Below are positions 28,573-36,993 of a stretch of DNA of 54,350 nt, in pieces (the first letter of the stretch is position 1; each line of letters starts with the position of its first letter). The DNA comes from Clostridia bacterium. Lineage in GTDB: Bacteria > Bacillota > Clostridia > Oscillospirales > CAG-272. Under the pieces are notes generated by a model. It was not told the DNA's origin. It did not search any database and was given only the letters and a program-made list of their open reading frames with translations. A program made the translations under genes and the position numbers. Location of the stretch: the NCBI GenBank assembly GCA_017518975.1, contig JAFWTH010000003.1, positions 1-54,350 on the forward strand, read 5' to 3'.

Positions 28573-31095
28573 TTGAAAAATCTTATCGTTATCGACGGAA
28601 ACAGTCTGCTCAACCGGGCGTTTTACGGGATCCGGGATCTTTCGACCCCGGACGGCATCCCGACGAACGCGACGTACGGATTCATCTCGACTCTGAAAAG
28701 GTATCTCGACCGTCTGACGCCGACTTACCGCGTCTGCACGTTCGATACTCCCGAAAAAACGTTCCGTCACGAACGGTATTCGGGATATAAGTCGAACCGC
28801 CACGGGATGCCCGACGATCTCGCAGTTCAGCTCCCCTACGCCAAACGCGCCGCCGAAGCCCTCGGATTCGCGGTCCTCGAATGTCCGGGATACGAAGCGG
28901 ACGACGTAATCGGAACCGTCTGCCGCGCAGCGGACGAGCGAGGGGACGTCAGCTCGTTTATCGTCACGGGAGACAGGGACTCGCTTCAGCTCATCTCCGA
29001 TAAAACGTCAGTGTGGCTCCTCCGCAACCGTGAGGACGAGCTGTTCGACGGAGATCACTTCCGCGAGGTGTACTCCGTGTCTCCGGATCAGTTCGTAGAC
29101 GTCAAGGCGCTCATGGGAGACTCCTCCGACTGCATTCCGGGCGTCCCCGGGATCGGTGAAAAGACCGCGCTCAAGCTGATCGCCGCGGCGGGAGGACTCG
29201 ACGAACTGTACGCCGACGAGGAAAACGGATTTTTCGGTTCCACCCCGTCGGTGAGACAAAAGCTTTCCGACGGTAAGGAGAGCGCGTATATGTCGCGGGA
29301 ACTCGCGCGGATCTGCAGGACCGCTCCGGTCGGCGGAGATATCGACGCAGTCGAATCCGCGGGTATCGACGGCGAAGCGCTTTATTCACTGCTCACGGAA
29401 CTGCACCTGAAGAGCCTTATCGAGAAGTTTCATCTGACGGGTGAACAAATCAGTCTTTCCGCCGAGCCCCCGAGATCCGAAGAGGTCCCCGTGAGGAGGA
29501 TCACATCCGGCGACGCCGCGGCGTTTGAAACGAAGGAAGGCGACGCGGTCGTACTGACGGAGTCTGAACTGTCTTTCTTCTCGGGAGGGACGCTCTACGT
29601 GTGCGAAAAGCCGGGCCGAGAAGCGGTAAAAAATATCCTCTCGCGACCCGTCGTATGCCACGACTTCAAATCTCTCTGTTCCGCCGCAAGCGGATACGGA
29701 GCGGAGCCGGAATGTGTTTTCGATACGAAACTCGCCTCATATCTGCTTGAGCCGGGAAGAAGCGCATACCCTCTTTCATACGCCGCGGAAAAGGCGGGAG
29801 TCGCGCCCGGCGAGGACGCGGCGACGGTGAGGCGTGTCGCAGACGCCCTTTCGCCCAAGCTCGACTCGGAGGGAATGACGGATCTCCTCAAAAACGTCGA
29901 GATACCCCTTTCCTCCGTGCTGTCGTCAATGGAGGGGCGCGGGTTCAAAACTGACCCCGCCGGAATCGTCGCTTTCGCCTCCGTACTCAAAGCGCACGAG
30001 GAGGAACTCGCCGCGCAGATATATATGCTTGCGGGACACGAATTCAATATAAACTCCCCTAAGCAGCTCGGGACCGTCCTCTTCGAGGAAATGGGACTCC
30101 GTGCGGGGAAGAAAACGAAGACCGGATATTCTACAGATGCCGAAACACTTTCTTCCCTAAGATTTTCAAATCCGATAATCGGTTCGATACTCGAATACCG
30201 TGAAATTGCGAAGTTACGCGGAACGTACGGTGAAAATCTCGCCGCGATGGCTGATGAGAACGGCCTGATCCATACCACCTTCAATCAGTGCGGAACCGCG
30301 ACGGGGCGCCTTTCTTCAAACGACCCGAACCTACAGAACATCCCCGTCCGAGGATCGCTCGGCCGCGAACTCCGACGGTATTTCACCGCCCGCGGTAAGG
30401 ATCGCGTGCTCATCGACGCGGACTACTCGCAGATTGAACTCCGTCTGCTCGCTCATCTCTCCGGAGACGAGCGGATGATCGGGGGCTTCATAAACGGAGA
30501 AGACATCCACGCGCTCACGGCGTCGGAGGTCTTCGGAGTGCCGCTCGATCAGGTGACGGGCGAGTTGAGACGGCGGGCAAAAGCGGTCAATTTCGGGATA
30601 GTCTACGGCATCGGAGCGTTCTCGCTCTCACAGGATCTCGGAATAACGAGAAAGAGCGCAGACGAGTATATCAAGGGTTATCTCGCCGCTTATCCGAAGG
30701 TCGACGAATACCTCAAAAATACCGTAGACGGAGCGATAGAAAAAGGATATACCGAAACAATGTTAGGCAGACGCCGATATATTCCGGAACTGTCAAGCAA
30801 AAACAGAAATGTATCCGCTTTCGGCAGAAGGGTCGCAATGAACAGCCCGATCCAGGGAAGCGCGGCGGACGTCATCAAGATAGCTATGATAAGAGTCGAG
30901 CGGGCGCTACGCGACGCGGGGATCGACGCGATCCTAATCATGCAGGTACACGACGAGCTTATCATCGATTCCGCGGAGTCGTGCGCCGACGAGGCGGCGG
31001 CGATCCTCAAAAGAGAAATGGAAGGCGCCGCTTCCCTCTCCGTTCCGCTCTCCGCCGACGTGTCGCGCGGAAAAACCTGGTTCGACGCGAAATAA
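28573..31095 (+). CDS. polA: DNA polymerase I
   Basis: An 840-residue PolA acting in Okazaki-fragment maturation and repair. Domains: 5'-nuclease (1-290, with YKSNRHGMPD, CPGYEADDVIGT and GDRDSLQLI), a middle 3'-5' exonuclease-like domain (about 310-460) lacking the DxE metal residues and therefore probably inactive as in many Gram-positives, and the polymerase (motif A DYSQIELRLLAHLSGD, motif B RRRAKAVNFGIVYGIG, motif C VHDEL). The TTG start has GAGAGG about ten bases upstream. It is followed by the cobalamin riboswitch. Confidence 0.96.
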   Translation: MKNLIVIDGNSLLNRAFYGIRDLSTPDGIPTNATYGFISTLKRYLDRLTPTYRVCTFDTPEKTFRHERYSGYKSNRHGMPDDLAVQLPYAKRAAEALGFAVLECPGYEADDVIGTVCRAADERGDVSSFIVTGDRDSLQLISDKTSVWLLRNREDELFDGDHFREVYSVSPDQFVDVKALMGDSSDCIPGVPGIGEKTALKLIAAAGGLDELYADEENGFFGSTPSVRQKLSDGKESAYMSRELARICRTAPVGGDIDAVESAGIDGEALYSLLTELHLKSLIEKFHLTGEQISLSAEPPRSEEVPVRRITSGDAAAFETKEGDAVVLTESELSFFSGGTLYVCEKPGREAVKNILSRPVVCHDFKSLCSAASGYGAEPECVFDTKLASYLLEPGRSAYPLSYAAEKAGVAPGEDAATVRRVADALSPKLDSEGMTDLLKNVEIPLSSVLSSMEGRGFKTDPAGIVAFASVLKAHEEELAAQIYMLAGHEFNINSPKQLGTVLFEEMGLRAGKKTKTGYSTDAETLSSLRFSNPIIGSILEYREIAKLRGTYGENLAAMADENGLIHTTFNQCGTATGRLSSNDPNLQNIPVRGSLGRELRRYFTARGKDRVLIDADYSQIELRLLAHLSGDERMIGGFINGEDIHALTASEVFGVPLDQVTGELRRRAKAVNFGIVYGIGAFSLSQDLGITRKSADEYIKGYLAAYPKVDEYLKNTVDGAIEKGYTETMLGRRRYIPELSSKNRNVSAFGRRVAMNSPIQGSAADVIKIAMIRVERALRDAGIDAILIMQVHDELIIDSAESCADEAAAILKREMEGAASLSVPLSADVSRGKTWFDAK

Positions 31096-31122
31096 AGCTT
31101 GACGGATATTATTCGCGAAAAC

Positions 31123-31151
31123 TTGAATACAATCCGAAAGAGGTATATAAT
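31123..31151 (+). promoter_or_regulatory. Promoter of the cobalamin riboswitch transcript
   Basis: TTGAAT, 17-base spacer, TATAAT, 28 bases after the polA stop and about 40 bases before the riboswitch core. Confidence 0.7.
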
Positions 31152-31174
31152 ATAACCCGACGCAGGGGGTGCGA

Positions 31175-31430
31175 CAACTGGTTTTTGCTTTTGAGATCAG
31201 GGAATCAGGTGAGACGCCTGAGCGAACTCGTCACCGTAACGGCGAATGATCTTTCCGGCAGCGCCGCAGCTGTCACGCCATTGGAGCGATCCGCTCTGAG
31301 AAGGTCCGGGGAGAGACGCCATTTATGGCTAAGCCGTAAGCCGGGAGACCGACCCCTTTACGCGCCGCAGGCATGCCTGACCCGCGAGTTCTCGGGTTGC
31401 GCGGCGTCGACTATATCACATAAAGGAGAA
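31175..31430 (+). ncRNA. Cobalamin (AdoCbl-type) riboswitch and expression platform
   Basis: The leader has the hallmarks of the B12 riboswitch: GGGAATCAGGTG followed by paired GACGCCTGAGCG, a CGTCACCGTAACGG segment, the GCCATTGG box and, near 31335-31353, TAAGCCGGGAGACCGACC, the most conserved 3' signature. Between the core and the gene, CCTTTA at 31355-31360 is complementary to TAAAGG at 31421-31426, which contains the ribosome site, and CGCCGC (31363-31368) can pair with GCGGCG (31401-31406). No U-tract is present, so control of translation start is more likely than termination. It fills the 341-base gap between polA and the lipoprotein gene. Confidence 0.88.
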
Positions 31431-31436
31431 AATGCC

Positions 31437-31961
31437 ATGAAAATGAAGAAACTCATCTTACCCCTGAGACTTCTCCTTATCGCGGTGCTTATTGCGGCTG
31501 TAGCACTGACCATTGCGTCTTGCGGTAACGGAACGAATACGGGGACACAGAAGGCGACCGAGGCCGCCACGGAAACGGGTACGGGAACCGGAACTCCGGA
31601 GACCGCAGCTCCTGTCGAGATCGAGAAGCTCGAGGTCGGAGAAGGAGCGAAAACGATCACCGTCAACGTCAAAAAAGACAACGCAGTGTACGAGATCGCC
31701 GTTAAAACCGATGCGGAAAATCTCGAGGACGCGCTTGTTTCAAACGAGCTCGTCAACCACGCTCCCGAAGACTACAGCGAGTACGGTCTCTTCATCAAGA
31801 AGCTGATCGTTCCCACGGAGGGCGGCAGCGTTGAGATGGAAGCCGACGCGGATCACTTCTGGAGTCTTGAACAGAACGGTGAAATGCTGATGACAGGCGC
31901 GTCGTCCACGCCCGTCAACGACGGAGATACGTTCGACATCGTTTACACCGCTATCAACTGA
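31437..31961 (+). CDS. Lipoprotein with DUF4430 (transcobalamin-like C-terminal) domain
   Basis: A 174-residue exported lipoprotein. The signal peptide has a basic start (MKMKKLILPLR), a hydrophobic core and a lipobox IASC (Cys near residue 25). A Thr/Gly/Glu-rich linker (about 28-58) follows, then a compact domain ending in FWSLEQNGE...NDGDTFDIVY, the pattern of DUF4430, related to the C-terminal domain of animal intrinsic factor/transcobalamin. AAGGAGAA precedes the ATG at 31437. With the cobalamin riboswitch upstream and an ECF S component two bases downstream, it is most likely a cell-surface corrinoid-capture protein. The ligand is inferred. Confidence 0.82.
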   Translation: MKMKKLILPLRLLLIAVLIAAVALTIASCGNGTNTGTQKATEAATETGTGTGTPETAAPVEIEKLEVGEGAKTITVNVKKDNAVYEIAVKTDAENLEDALVSNELVNHAPEDYSEYGLFIKKLIVPTEGGSVEMEADADHFWSLEQNGEMLMTGASSTPVNDGDTFDIVYTAIN

Positions 31962-31963
31962 AC

Positions 31964-32488
31964 ATGAACGTCAGACGAAGGCTTGTGAACGTCGTGCTGT
32001 ACGCGATGTTCGGAGCCACGATGTTCGTATCGAAGCTCGCGATGGAGGGCCTTCCGAACGTCCACCCGGTGACGATGCTCATAATGGTGCTGACGTTCGC
32101 TTACGGATGGCGCGCGATCATTCCGGTTTACGTCTTCGTCTTCCTGACGGGTATTTACGCGGGATTTTCGCTCTGGTGGCTCCCGTATCTCTACATATGG
32201 GCGGTCTTCTGGGCGATTTCGATGCTCATCCCGTACGATAAGATACCGGTCAAAGCGAGGGTATTCGTTCTGCCGATCGTCTGCGGATTTTTCGGGCTGA
32301 TCTACGGGACGCTTTACGCGCCCGCTCAGGCGCTTATGTTCAATATGAACTTTGCGACCACGCTGAAATGGATCGCCGCGGGACTTCCCTGGGACGGGAT
32401 CCACGCCGTCGGAAACTTCTCCATCGGTTTTCTCATTGTTCCCCTTACGGACGCAACGAGGAAACTGCGGGCAAAAACGTCTTATTGA
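31964..32488 (+). CDS. ECF transporter S component, probably for cobalamin or a corrinoid
   Basis: A 174-residue membrane protein with about six hydrophobic segments, of the size and character of substrate-binding S components of energy-coupling-factor transporters. The N-terminal stretch LYAMFGATMFVSKLAMEGLP and the loop WWLPYLYIWAVFW are typical. No EcfA or EcfT gene is nearby, so it would use a shared (group II) ECF module encoded elsewhere. It begins right after the lipoprotein stop and lies under the same cobalamin riboswitch, which suggests B12 or a precursor as substrate. Confidence 0.8.
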   Translation: MNVRRRLVNVVLYAMFGATMFVSKLAMEGLPNVHPVTMLIMVLTFAYGWRAIIPVYVFVFLTGIYAGFSLWWLPYLYIWAVFWAISMLIPYDKIPVKARVFVLPIVCGFFGLIYGTLYAPAQALMFNMNFATTLKWIAAGLPWDGIHAVGNFSIGFLIVPLTDATRKLRAKTSY

Positions 32489-32500
32489 GTCGATATCCGC

Positions 32501-32536
32501 GGGCGCGCCGAAAAACGGCGCGCCCGTACTTTTTTT
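32501..32536 (+). terminator. Terminator after the corrinoid-uptake pair
   Basis: Ten-bp perfect stem GGGCGCGCCG / CGGCGCGCCC with an A5 loop, then GTAC and seven T. Confidence 0.9.
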
Positions 32537-32547
32537 ATAATAATCAC

Positions 32548-32576
32548 TTGACCCGGTGACTATATTGTATTAAAAT
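32548..32576 (+). promoter_or_regulatory. Promoter of pfkA
   Basis: TTGACC, 17-base spacer, TAAAAT. A second TATAAT at 32595-32600 lacks a clear -35. A G+C-rich stem (GGCGG/CCGCC, 32605-32624) sits in the leader shortly before the ribosome site. Confidence 0.65.
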
Positions 32577-32636
32577 ATCTCTTGTGAAATTTGATATAAT
32601 TTGTCGGCGGCTCATCCCGCCGGACAGGAGGGAAAA

Positions 32637-33737
32637 ATGGCTGAAAAGTTCAGAAAGATCGGCGTACTTACGTCCGGAGGAGACGCCCCGGGAATGAACG
32701 CCGCGGTCCGCGCCGTCGCCCGCGAGGCGCTCGCTCACGGAGTCGAGGTAATGGGTATTTACGGCGGATACCGCGGTATGATATACGACGAAATGATCGA
32801 GCTCACCTCCCGCGAGGTCAGCAACAAGATCACCCTCGGCGGCACGTTCCTTTATTCCGACAGATGCCTTGAGTTCAAGGAAGAGGAAGGAATGAGAAAA
32901 GCGATCGAGACGCTGAAGCGTCACGAGATAGACGGAGTCGTCGCGATCGGCGGCGACGGCACGTTCCGCGGAGCGACCGATCTTTCCGCGCGCGGGATCC
33001 CGACGATCGGTATTCCCGGAACGATCGACAACGATATCACCGCGACCGACAACACGATCGGTTTCGACACCGCCATGCAGACCGTTCTCGAGTGCGTCGA
33101 CAGACTCCGCGACACGTGCGAGAGCCACGCGCGATGCAACGTAGTCGAGGTCATGGGACGCGGCGCGGGAGACATCGCCCTCAACACCGCCATCGCATGC
33201 GGCGCGGTCGCCGCGGCGATCCCCGAGGTCGACTTTGACGAGGACGCAGTCATCGAGCGTATCGTGAAGCTCCGCAGAGACGGAAAGAGAAACTTCATCG
33301 TCATCGTTTCCGAGGGCGTATCGGGTCACTCCGAGGAGCTCGCGAAGAAGATCAACGATCATACGAAAGAACTCGCCGCAAACGAAAACAACGACCGTAT
33401 GTGGGTCGAGACGAAATTCGTCCGTCTCGCGCACGTCGTCCGCGGCGGATCCCCCACCCTCTCCGACAGGATCCTCGCGACGAAGATGGGCGTCCGCGCC
33501 GTCGACGAACTGCTTGCGGGCAACTCCGACCTCGTCGTCTGCGAGAAAGCGGGTGAGATCGTCACCGTTGAGATCGCGTACTCGCAGGTCCTCGACAGGA
33601 TGTACAAGGGAACGCTCAAGGACGGAATGCTCGACCGTTTCTCGAAGGTGCAAATCGAAGAGATGCGCGCTCTGATCGAAGAGAAGAAGCAGACTTTCCG
33701 CGATACGTACGCAATGATGGAAAGGATCTCCGGATAA
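32637..33737 (+). CDS. pfkA: ATP-dependent 6-phosphofructokinase
   Basis: A 366-residue phosphofructokinase, committing step of glycolysis. GVLTSGGDAPGMNAAVR is the N-terminal nucleotide site, GGDGTFRGA has Gly where PPi-dependent enzymes have Asp (suggesting ATP as donor), PGTIDNDI holds the catalytic Asp, and VEVMGRGAGDIAL binds fructose-6-phosphate. It is longer than the 319-residue Bacillus enzyme and closer to the ~360-residue group. AGGAGGG before the ATG at 32637 sets the start; an ATG at 32601 lies in the leader hairpin. Confidence 0.94.
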   Translation: MAEKFRKIGVLTSGGDAPGMNAAVRAVAREALAHGVEVMGIYGGYRGMIYDEMIELTSREVSNKITLGGTFLYSDRCLEFKEEEGMRKAIETLKRHEIDGVVAIGGDGTFRGATDLSARGIPTIGIPGTIDNDITATDNTIGFDTAMQTVLECVDRLRDTCESHARCNVVEVMGRGAGDIALNTAIACGAVAAAIPEVDFDEDAVIERIVKLRRDGKRNFIVIVSEGVSGHSEELAKKINDHTKELAANENNDRMWVETKFVRLAHVVRGGSPTLSDRILATKMGVRAVDELLAGNSDLVVCEKAGEIVTVEIAYSQVLDRMYKGTLKDGMLDRFSKVQIEEMRALIEEKKQTFRDTYAMMERISG

Positions 33738-33751
33738 CCGCAAAAAATGCT

Positions 33752-33787
33752 ACGGGGCTGTCGTTTATGCGACAGCCCCGTCTTTTT
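33752..33787 (+). terminator. Terminator of pfkA
   Basis: Twelve-bp perfect stem ACGGGGCTGTCG / CGACAGCCCCGT, six-base loop, then CTTTTT. Confidence 0.93.
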
Positions 33788-33823
33788 ACTAATGAAAAAC
33801 AGACGATTATTTCAAATGAGTCG

Positions 33824-34255
33824 TTATTTCTTCCCGTCGAACGACGGTTTATATTCCTTCCCCGCGTTTTCTTTTTTTGCGCGGCGCGAACGGACGACGA
33901 GCCAGACGGCAAACGGGATCGCCCAGAGAACGGTAAAGAACGCCCCCATCATCACCGGGTTGCCGCCCGACGATCCGGGAACGAGCGAGAACAGGATGAT
34001 AAAAGCCGCGAGAGTCACGACGTAGTGAAGTACGGAGCGAACGGCGAGGTTCATCACGTCAGTCGTCAGAAACGCGGTCATTATACCCGCGATACACGAA
34101 AAGATGAGTATGAAGATCACACGGGTCAGCGTCATAGAGTCCGTATTGCCGGTGAACGCAAACGCTCCGGCGTATAATACGATGCTGACCGCCGTGAAAA
34201 ACACACAGGCGCGAACGAGCGCTGTACCGAGAAACGCGAAAATCTTTTTTGCCAT
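33824..34255 (-). CDS. Small four-helix membrane protein (possibly DUF3021-like)
   Basis: A 143-residue protein with four predicted membrane helices (about 10-32, 45-65, 72-92, 101-120) and a lysine-rich tail. The size and topology resemble DUF3021 proteins, which often accompany LytTR regulators, but no such regulator is adjacent and I cannot confirm the family. GGAGG lies five bases before the ATG. It is a single-gene unit converging on pfkA and divergent from the aminotransferase gene. Confidence 0.7.
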   Translation of the reverse strand: MAKKIFAFLGTALVRACVFFTAVSIVLYAGAFAFTGNTDSMTLTRVIFILIFSCIAGIMTAFLTTDVMNLAVRSVLHYVVTLAAFIILFSLVPGSSGGNPVMMGAFFTVLWAIPFAVWLVVRSRRAKKENAGKEYKPSFDGKK

Positions 34256-34282
34256 ATCCGCCTCCGAAAACGTACTGCAGAT

Positions 34283-34311
34283 ATATTACCACTTTCACGG
34301 CAGGATTTCAA
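34283..34311 (-). promoter_or_regulatory. Promoter of the small membrane protein gene
   Basis: Minus strand TTGAAA, 17-base spacer, TAATAT, 27 bases before the start. Confidence 0.6.
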
Positions 34312-34329
34312 TATTGACGTCCGAAATCG

Positions 34330-34358
34330 TTGCAAACGCGCCGTATATATGATAAAAT
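34330..34358 (+). promoter_or_regulatory. Promoter of the aminotransferase gene
   Basis: TTGCAA, 17-base spacer, TAAAAT, 34 bases before the start; lies back to back with the minus-strand promoter. Confidence 0.65.
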
Positions 34359-34392
34359 TAACGAAGCAAAAGATGAAACGGAGAGTTGAATC

Positions 34393-35577
34393 ATGGATTA
34401 CGTTTTTTCCGATAAAATAGCCGGAATGAAGCCGTCGGCGATAAGAGAGATCTTCAAATCTCTCGCCGATCCCTCGATAATAAGTTTTGCGGCGGGCAAC
34501 CCCTCGCCTCTTTCGTTCCCGACGGAGGCGATGGAAAAGATCTCTCGCGAGATCTTCGACGAGCAGGCGGTCGCCGCACTCCAGTACAGCGTCACCGAGG
34601 GTTACGGGCCTCTGCGCGAGGACGTCCGGGCGCGTCTGCGCGAAAAATTCGGGATCGCCGCCAAGGGCGACGAGACGATAATCACCGCGGGCGGTCAGCA
34701 GGGGATCGAGCTTGCATGTAAGGTTCTCTGCAACGAGGGCGACGCCGTTATCTGCGAGGAGCCGACGTTCATCGGCGCGCTCAACGCGTTCCGCTCGAAC
34801 GGCGCGAAGCCGATCGGCGTCCCGCTTACCGCTTCCGGGATCGATCCGGAGGCGCTCGACCGCGCGCTGCGTGAGCATCCCGAGGCGAAAATGATATATC
34901 TCATCCCGACGTTCCATAATCCCGCAGGGATAACCTCTACGCTCGAAAACAGAAAAACTGTCCTGAGGATCGCCCGCGCTCACGGCGTTCCGATATTTGA
35001 AGACAATCCGTACGGCGAACTCCGTTTCTCCGGAGAGGACGTCGACACGATCAAAAAACTCGACGGGGACGAGGGCGGCGTCATCTACTGCTCGACGTTC
35101 TCAAAAATACTCTCCGCGGGAATGCGCGTCGGCTACGTCACTGCGCCCGCGCCGATCATCTCGAAGATGGTCATAGCCAAGCAGGTCGAAGACGTCCACA
35201 CGAACATCTTTTTCCAGATACTCTGTCACAGATTCATCGACGAATACGATCTCGACGCTCATATCGCGGGGATCAGAAAGCTTTACCGAGACAAGTGCGG
35301 CCTGATGCTCAGGTCGCTTGAGGAAAACCTCACGCCGGACGTGCCTTTCACCCGTCCGGACGGCGGACTGTTCATCTGGTGCACCCTGCCCGACCGCTTC
35401 GACGGAGCGGAGTTTGTCAGAGACGCTCTGGGCCGCGGCGTCGCCGTCGTGCCGGGGGCTACGTTCTGCTGCGACGAGGGCGCGAAATCGAATTCGTTCA
35501 GGCTCAATTATTCCACTCCGTCGGACGAAGACATCGTAAAAGGCGTAGGGATACTAGGAGAACTGACTAAAGAGTAA
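34393..35577 (+). CDS. PLP-dependent class I/II aminotransferase (2-aminoadipate/MocR-like group)
   Basis: A 394-residue fold-type I aminotransferase. ISFAAGNPSPLSFP, LQYSVTEGYGPLRE, IITAGGQQGIELACKVL, TFHNPAGITST (substrate/PLP Asn) and CSTFSKILSAGMRVGY (PLP-binding Lys in FSK) are all typical of the group that includes LysN/ARO8-like enzymes and the catalytic part of MocR regulators; no winged-helix domain is attached. The amino acid substrate cannot be read from the sequence. The frame starts at ATG with GGAGAG seven bases upstream. A palindromic repeat follows the stop. Confidence 0.9.
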   Translation: MDYVFSDKIAGMKPSAIREIFKSLADPSIISFAAGNPSPLSFPTEAMEKISREIFDEQAVAALQYSVTEGYGPLREDVRARLREKFGIAAKGDETIITAGGQQGIELACKVLCNEGDAVICEEPTFIGALNAFRSNGAKPIGVPLTASGIDPEALDRALREHPEAKMIYLIPTFHNPAGITSTLENRKTVLRIARAHGVPIFEDNPYGELRFSGEDVDTIKKLDGDEGGVIYCSTFSKILSAGMRVGYVTAPAPIISKMVIAKQVEDVHTNIFFQILCHRFIDEYDLDAHIAGIRKLYRDKCGLMLRSLEENLTPDVPFTRPDGGLFIWCTLPDRFDGAEFVRDALGRGVAVVPGATFCCDEGAKSNSFRLNYSTPSDEDIVKGVGILGELTKE

Positions 35578-35586
35578 CCCGTTTCT

Positions 35587-35633
35587 CACCTCATCCGGCG
35601 GCTTCGCCGCCACCTTCCCCTCAAGGGGAAGGC
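35587..35633. repeat. CACCTCAT/CCTTCCCCTC double-hairpin repeat
   Basis: CACCTCATC followed by hairpin CGGCGGCTTCGCCGCC and hairpin CCTTCCCCTCAAGGGGAAGG. Two more copies lie inverted to each other at 49532-49643. It sits between the aminotransferase stop and the obg ribosome site. Confidence 0.85.
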
Positions 35634-35676
35634 TTTAGAGTGCGTTCGGTTTTTATACCGAAAAAAGGAGAAAAAA

Positions 35677-36984
35677 GTGTTTATCGATAAGATAAGGATA
35701 TACCTGAAAGCCGGGAACGGCGGAAACGGCGTCGTATCGTTCAGACGCGAAAAATACGTCGCAAAGGGCGGACCCGACGGCGGAGACGGCGGACGCGGCG
35801 GCGACGTTATCTTTACCGTCGACGAAGGCGCCAATACCCTGCTCGCTTTCCGCTACAAGAGGAAATTCATCGCGGAAAACGGAGGCGACGGCGAGGGTTC
35901 GAAGTTTCACGGCAAGGACGGCGAGGACGTCGTCGTCAAAGTGCCGCGAGGAACGCTGATAAAGGACGCCGAGAGCGGCCTTGTCATCCACGACATGAGC
36001 GACGGGGAGGATTTTACAGTCTGCCGCGGAGGCCGCGGCGGCTGGGGAAACAAGCATTTCGCCACGCCGACAAGACAGATACCGCGTTTCGCCAAATCGG
36101 GTATGCCCGGCGAGGAAAAAGACGTCGTTCTCGAACTCAAGATGATCGCGGACGTCGGGCTCGTCGGTCTTCCGTCCGCGGGCAAATCGTCTCTTCTGGC
36201 GGCTGTATCTGCGGCGCGCCCGAAAGTCGCCGAATACCATTTCACGACGCTCGAGCCTTCGCTCGGAGTCGTAAGCACCGGCGGAGAGTCCGGATTCGTC
36301 ATGGCTGACATTCCGGGCCTGATCGAGGGCGCCTCCGAGGGCGCCGGACTCGGTCACGACTTTCTCCGCCATATAGAAAGATGCAGAATGATCGTTCAGG
36401 TCGTCGACGTCGCGGGGACGGAAGGACGCTCCCCGGTCGAAGATCTTGAGACGATCTCGGAAGAACTTGAAAAATTCTCACCCGCCGTGGCGTCTCGTCC
36501 GCGACTGATCGCGGCGAACAAGGCGGATCTTCTCGCCTCAGGCGAGGACGAGTTCGGTATGATCCCCGAGGTCTACGAGGGGGCGAAGGAACTCGAAGAA
36601 GCCGCCGCGGCGCACGGATGGGAAGTAGTATATATTTCCGCGGCGAAAAAAGAGAACACGCGCGGGCTCGTGACGAAAATCGCGCGGATGCTCGAGGACC
36701 TGCCTCCCGTACTGACTTACGAGCCGGAGATCGTCGAGGATCCCGAGAGATCGTCAGCGTCGCCCGACGACGTCACGGTTTCCCGCGACGGGGACGTTTT
36801 CACCGTCGAAGGCGAGTGGGCGCGGCTTCTCGTCGGACGAGTCAATTTCGACGACAGAGAATCCCTTATGTATTTCGAAAACTCGCTCAACAAGGCGGGC
36901 GTTATCGACAAACTGAGAGAGGCGGGATGCGCCGAGGGCGACACCGTCTCGATGTACGGACTTGAATTTGATTTCGTTGAATAG
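35677..36984 (+). CDS. obg: GTPase Obg/CgtA
   Basis: A 435-residue Obg GTPase, an essential factor in 50S assembly and stress signalling. The glycine-rich Obg fold (DKIRIYLKAGNGGNGVVSF through PTRQIPRF, 1-158) is followed by the G domain (GLPSAGKSSLL, DIPGLIEGASEGAGLGHDFLRH, NKADLL) and the C-terminal OCT domain (about 345-435) ending with MYGLEFDFVE. The GTG start has AAAAGGAG six bases upstream. A small hairpin (TTCGGT/ACCGAA) lies between the palindromic repeat and the ribosome site. No clear own promoter was found. Confidence 0.97.
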   Translation: MFIDKIRIYLKAGNGGNGVVSFRREKYVAKGGPDGGDGGRGGDVIFTVDEGANTLLAFRYKRKFIAENGGDGEGSKFHGKDGEDVVVKVPRGTLIKDAESGLVIHDMSDGEDFTVCRGGRGGWGNKHFATPTRQIPRFAKSGMPGEEKDVVLELKMIADVGLVGLPSAGKSSLLAAVSAARPKVAEYHFTTLEPSLGVVSTGGESGFVMADIPGLIEGASEGAGLGHDFLRHIERCRMIVQVVDVAGTEGRSPVEDLETISEELEKFSPAVASRPRLIAANKADLLASGEDEFGMIPEVYEGAKELEEAAAAHGWEVVYISAAKKENTRGLVTKIARMLEDLPPVLTYEPEIVEDPERSSASPDDVTVSRDGDVFTVEGEWARLLVGRVNFDDRESLMYFENSLNKAGVIDKLREAGCAEGDTVSMYGLEFDFVE

Positions 36985-36993
36985 GAGCAAGAT

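Noticed and set aside
29400..30000. Suspected defect in polA because the 3'-5' exonuclease motifs are missing
   Set aside because: Loss of this active site is normal in many Gram-positive DNA polymerases I; the frame is intact.
32544..33743. 399-codon minus-strand open frame opposite pfkA
   Set aside because: Antisense shadow of pfkA without ribosome site.
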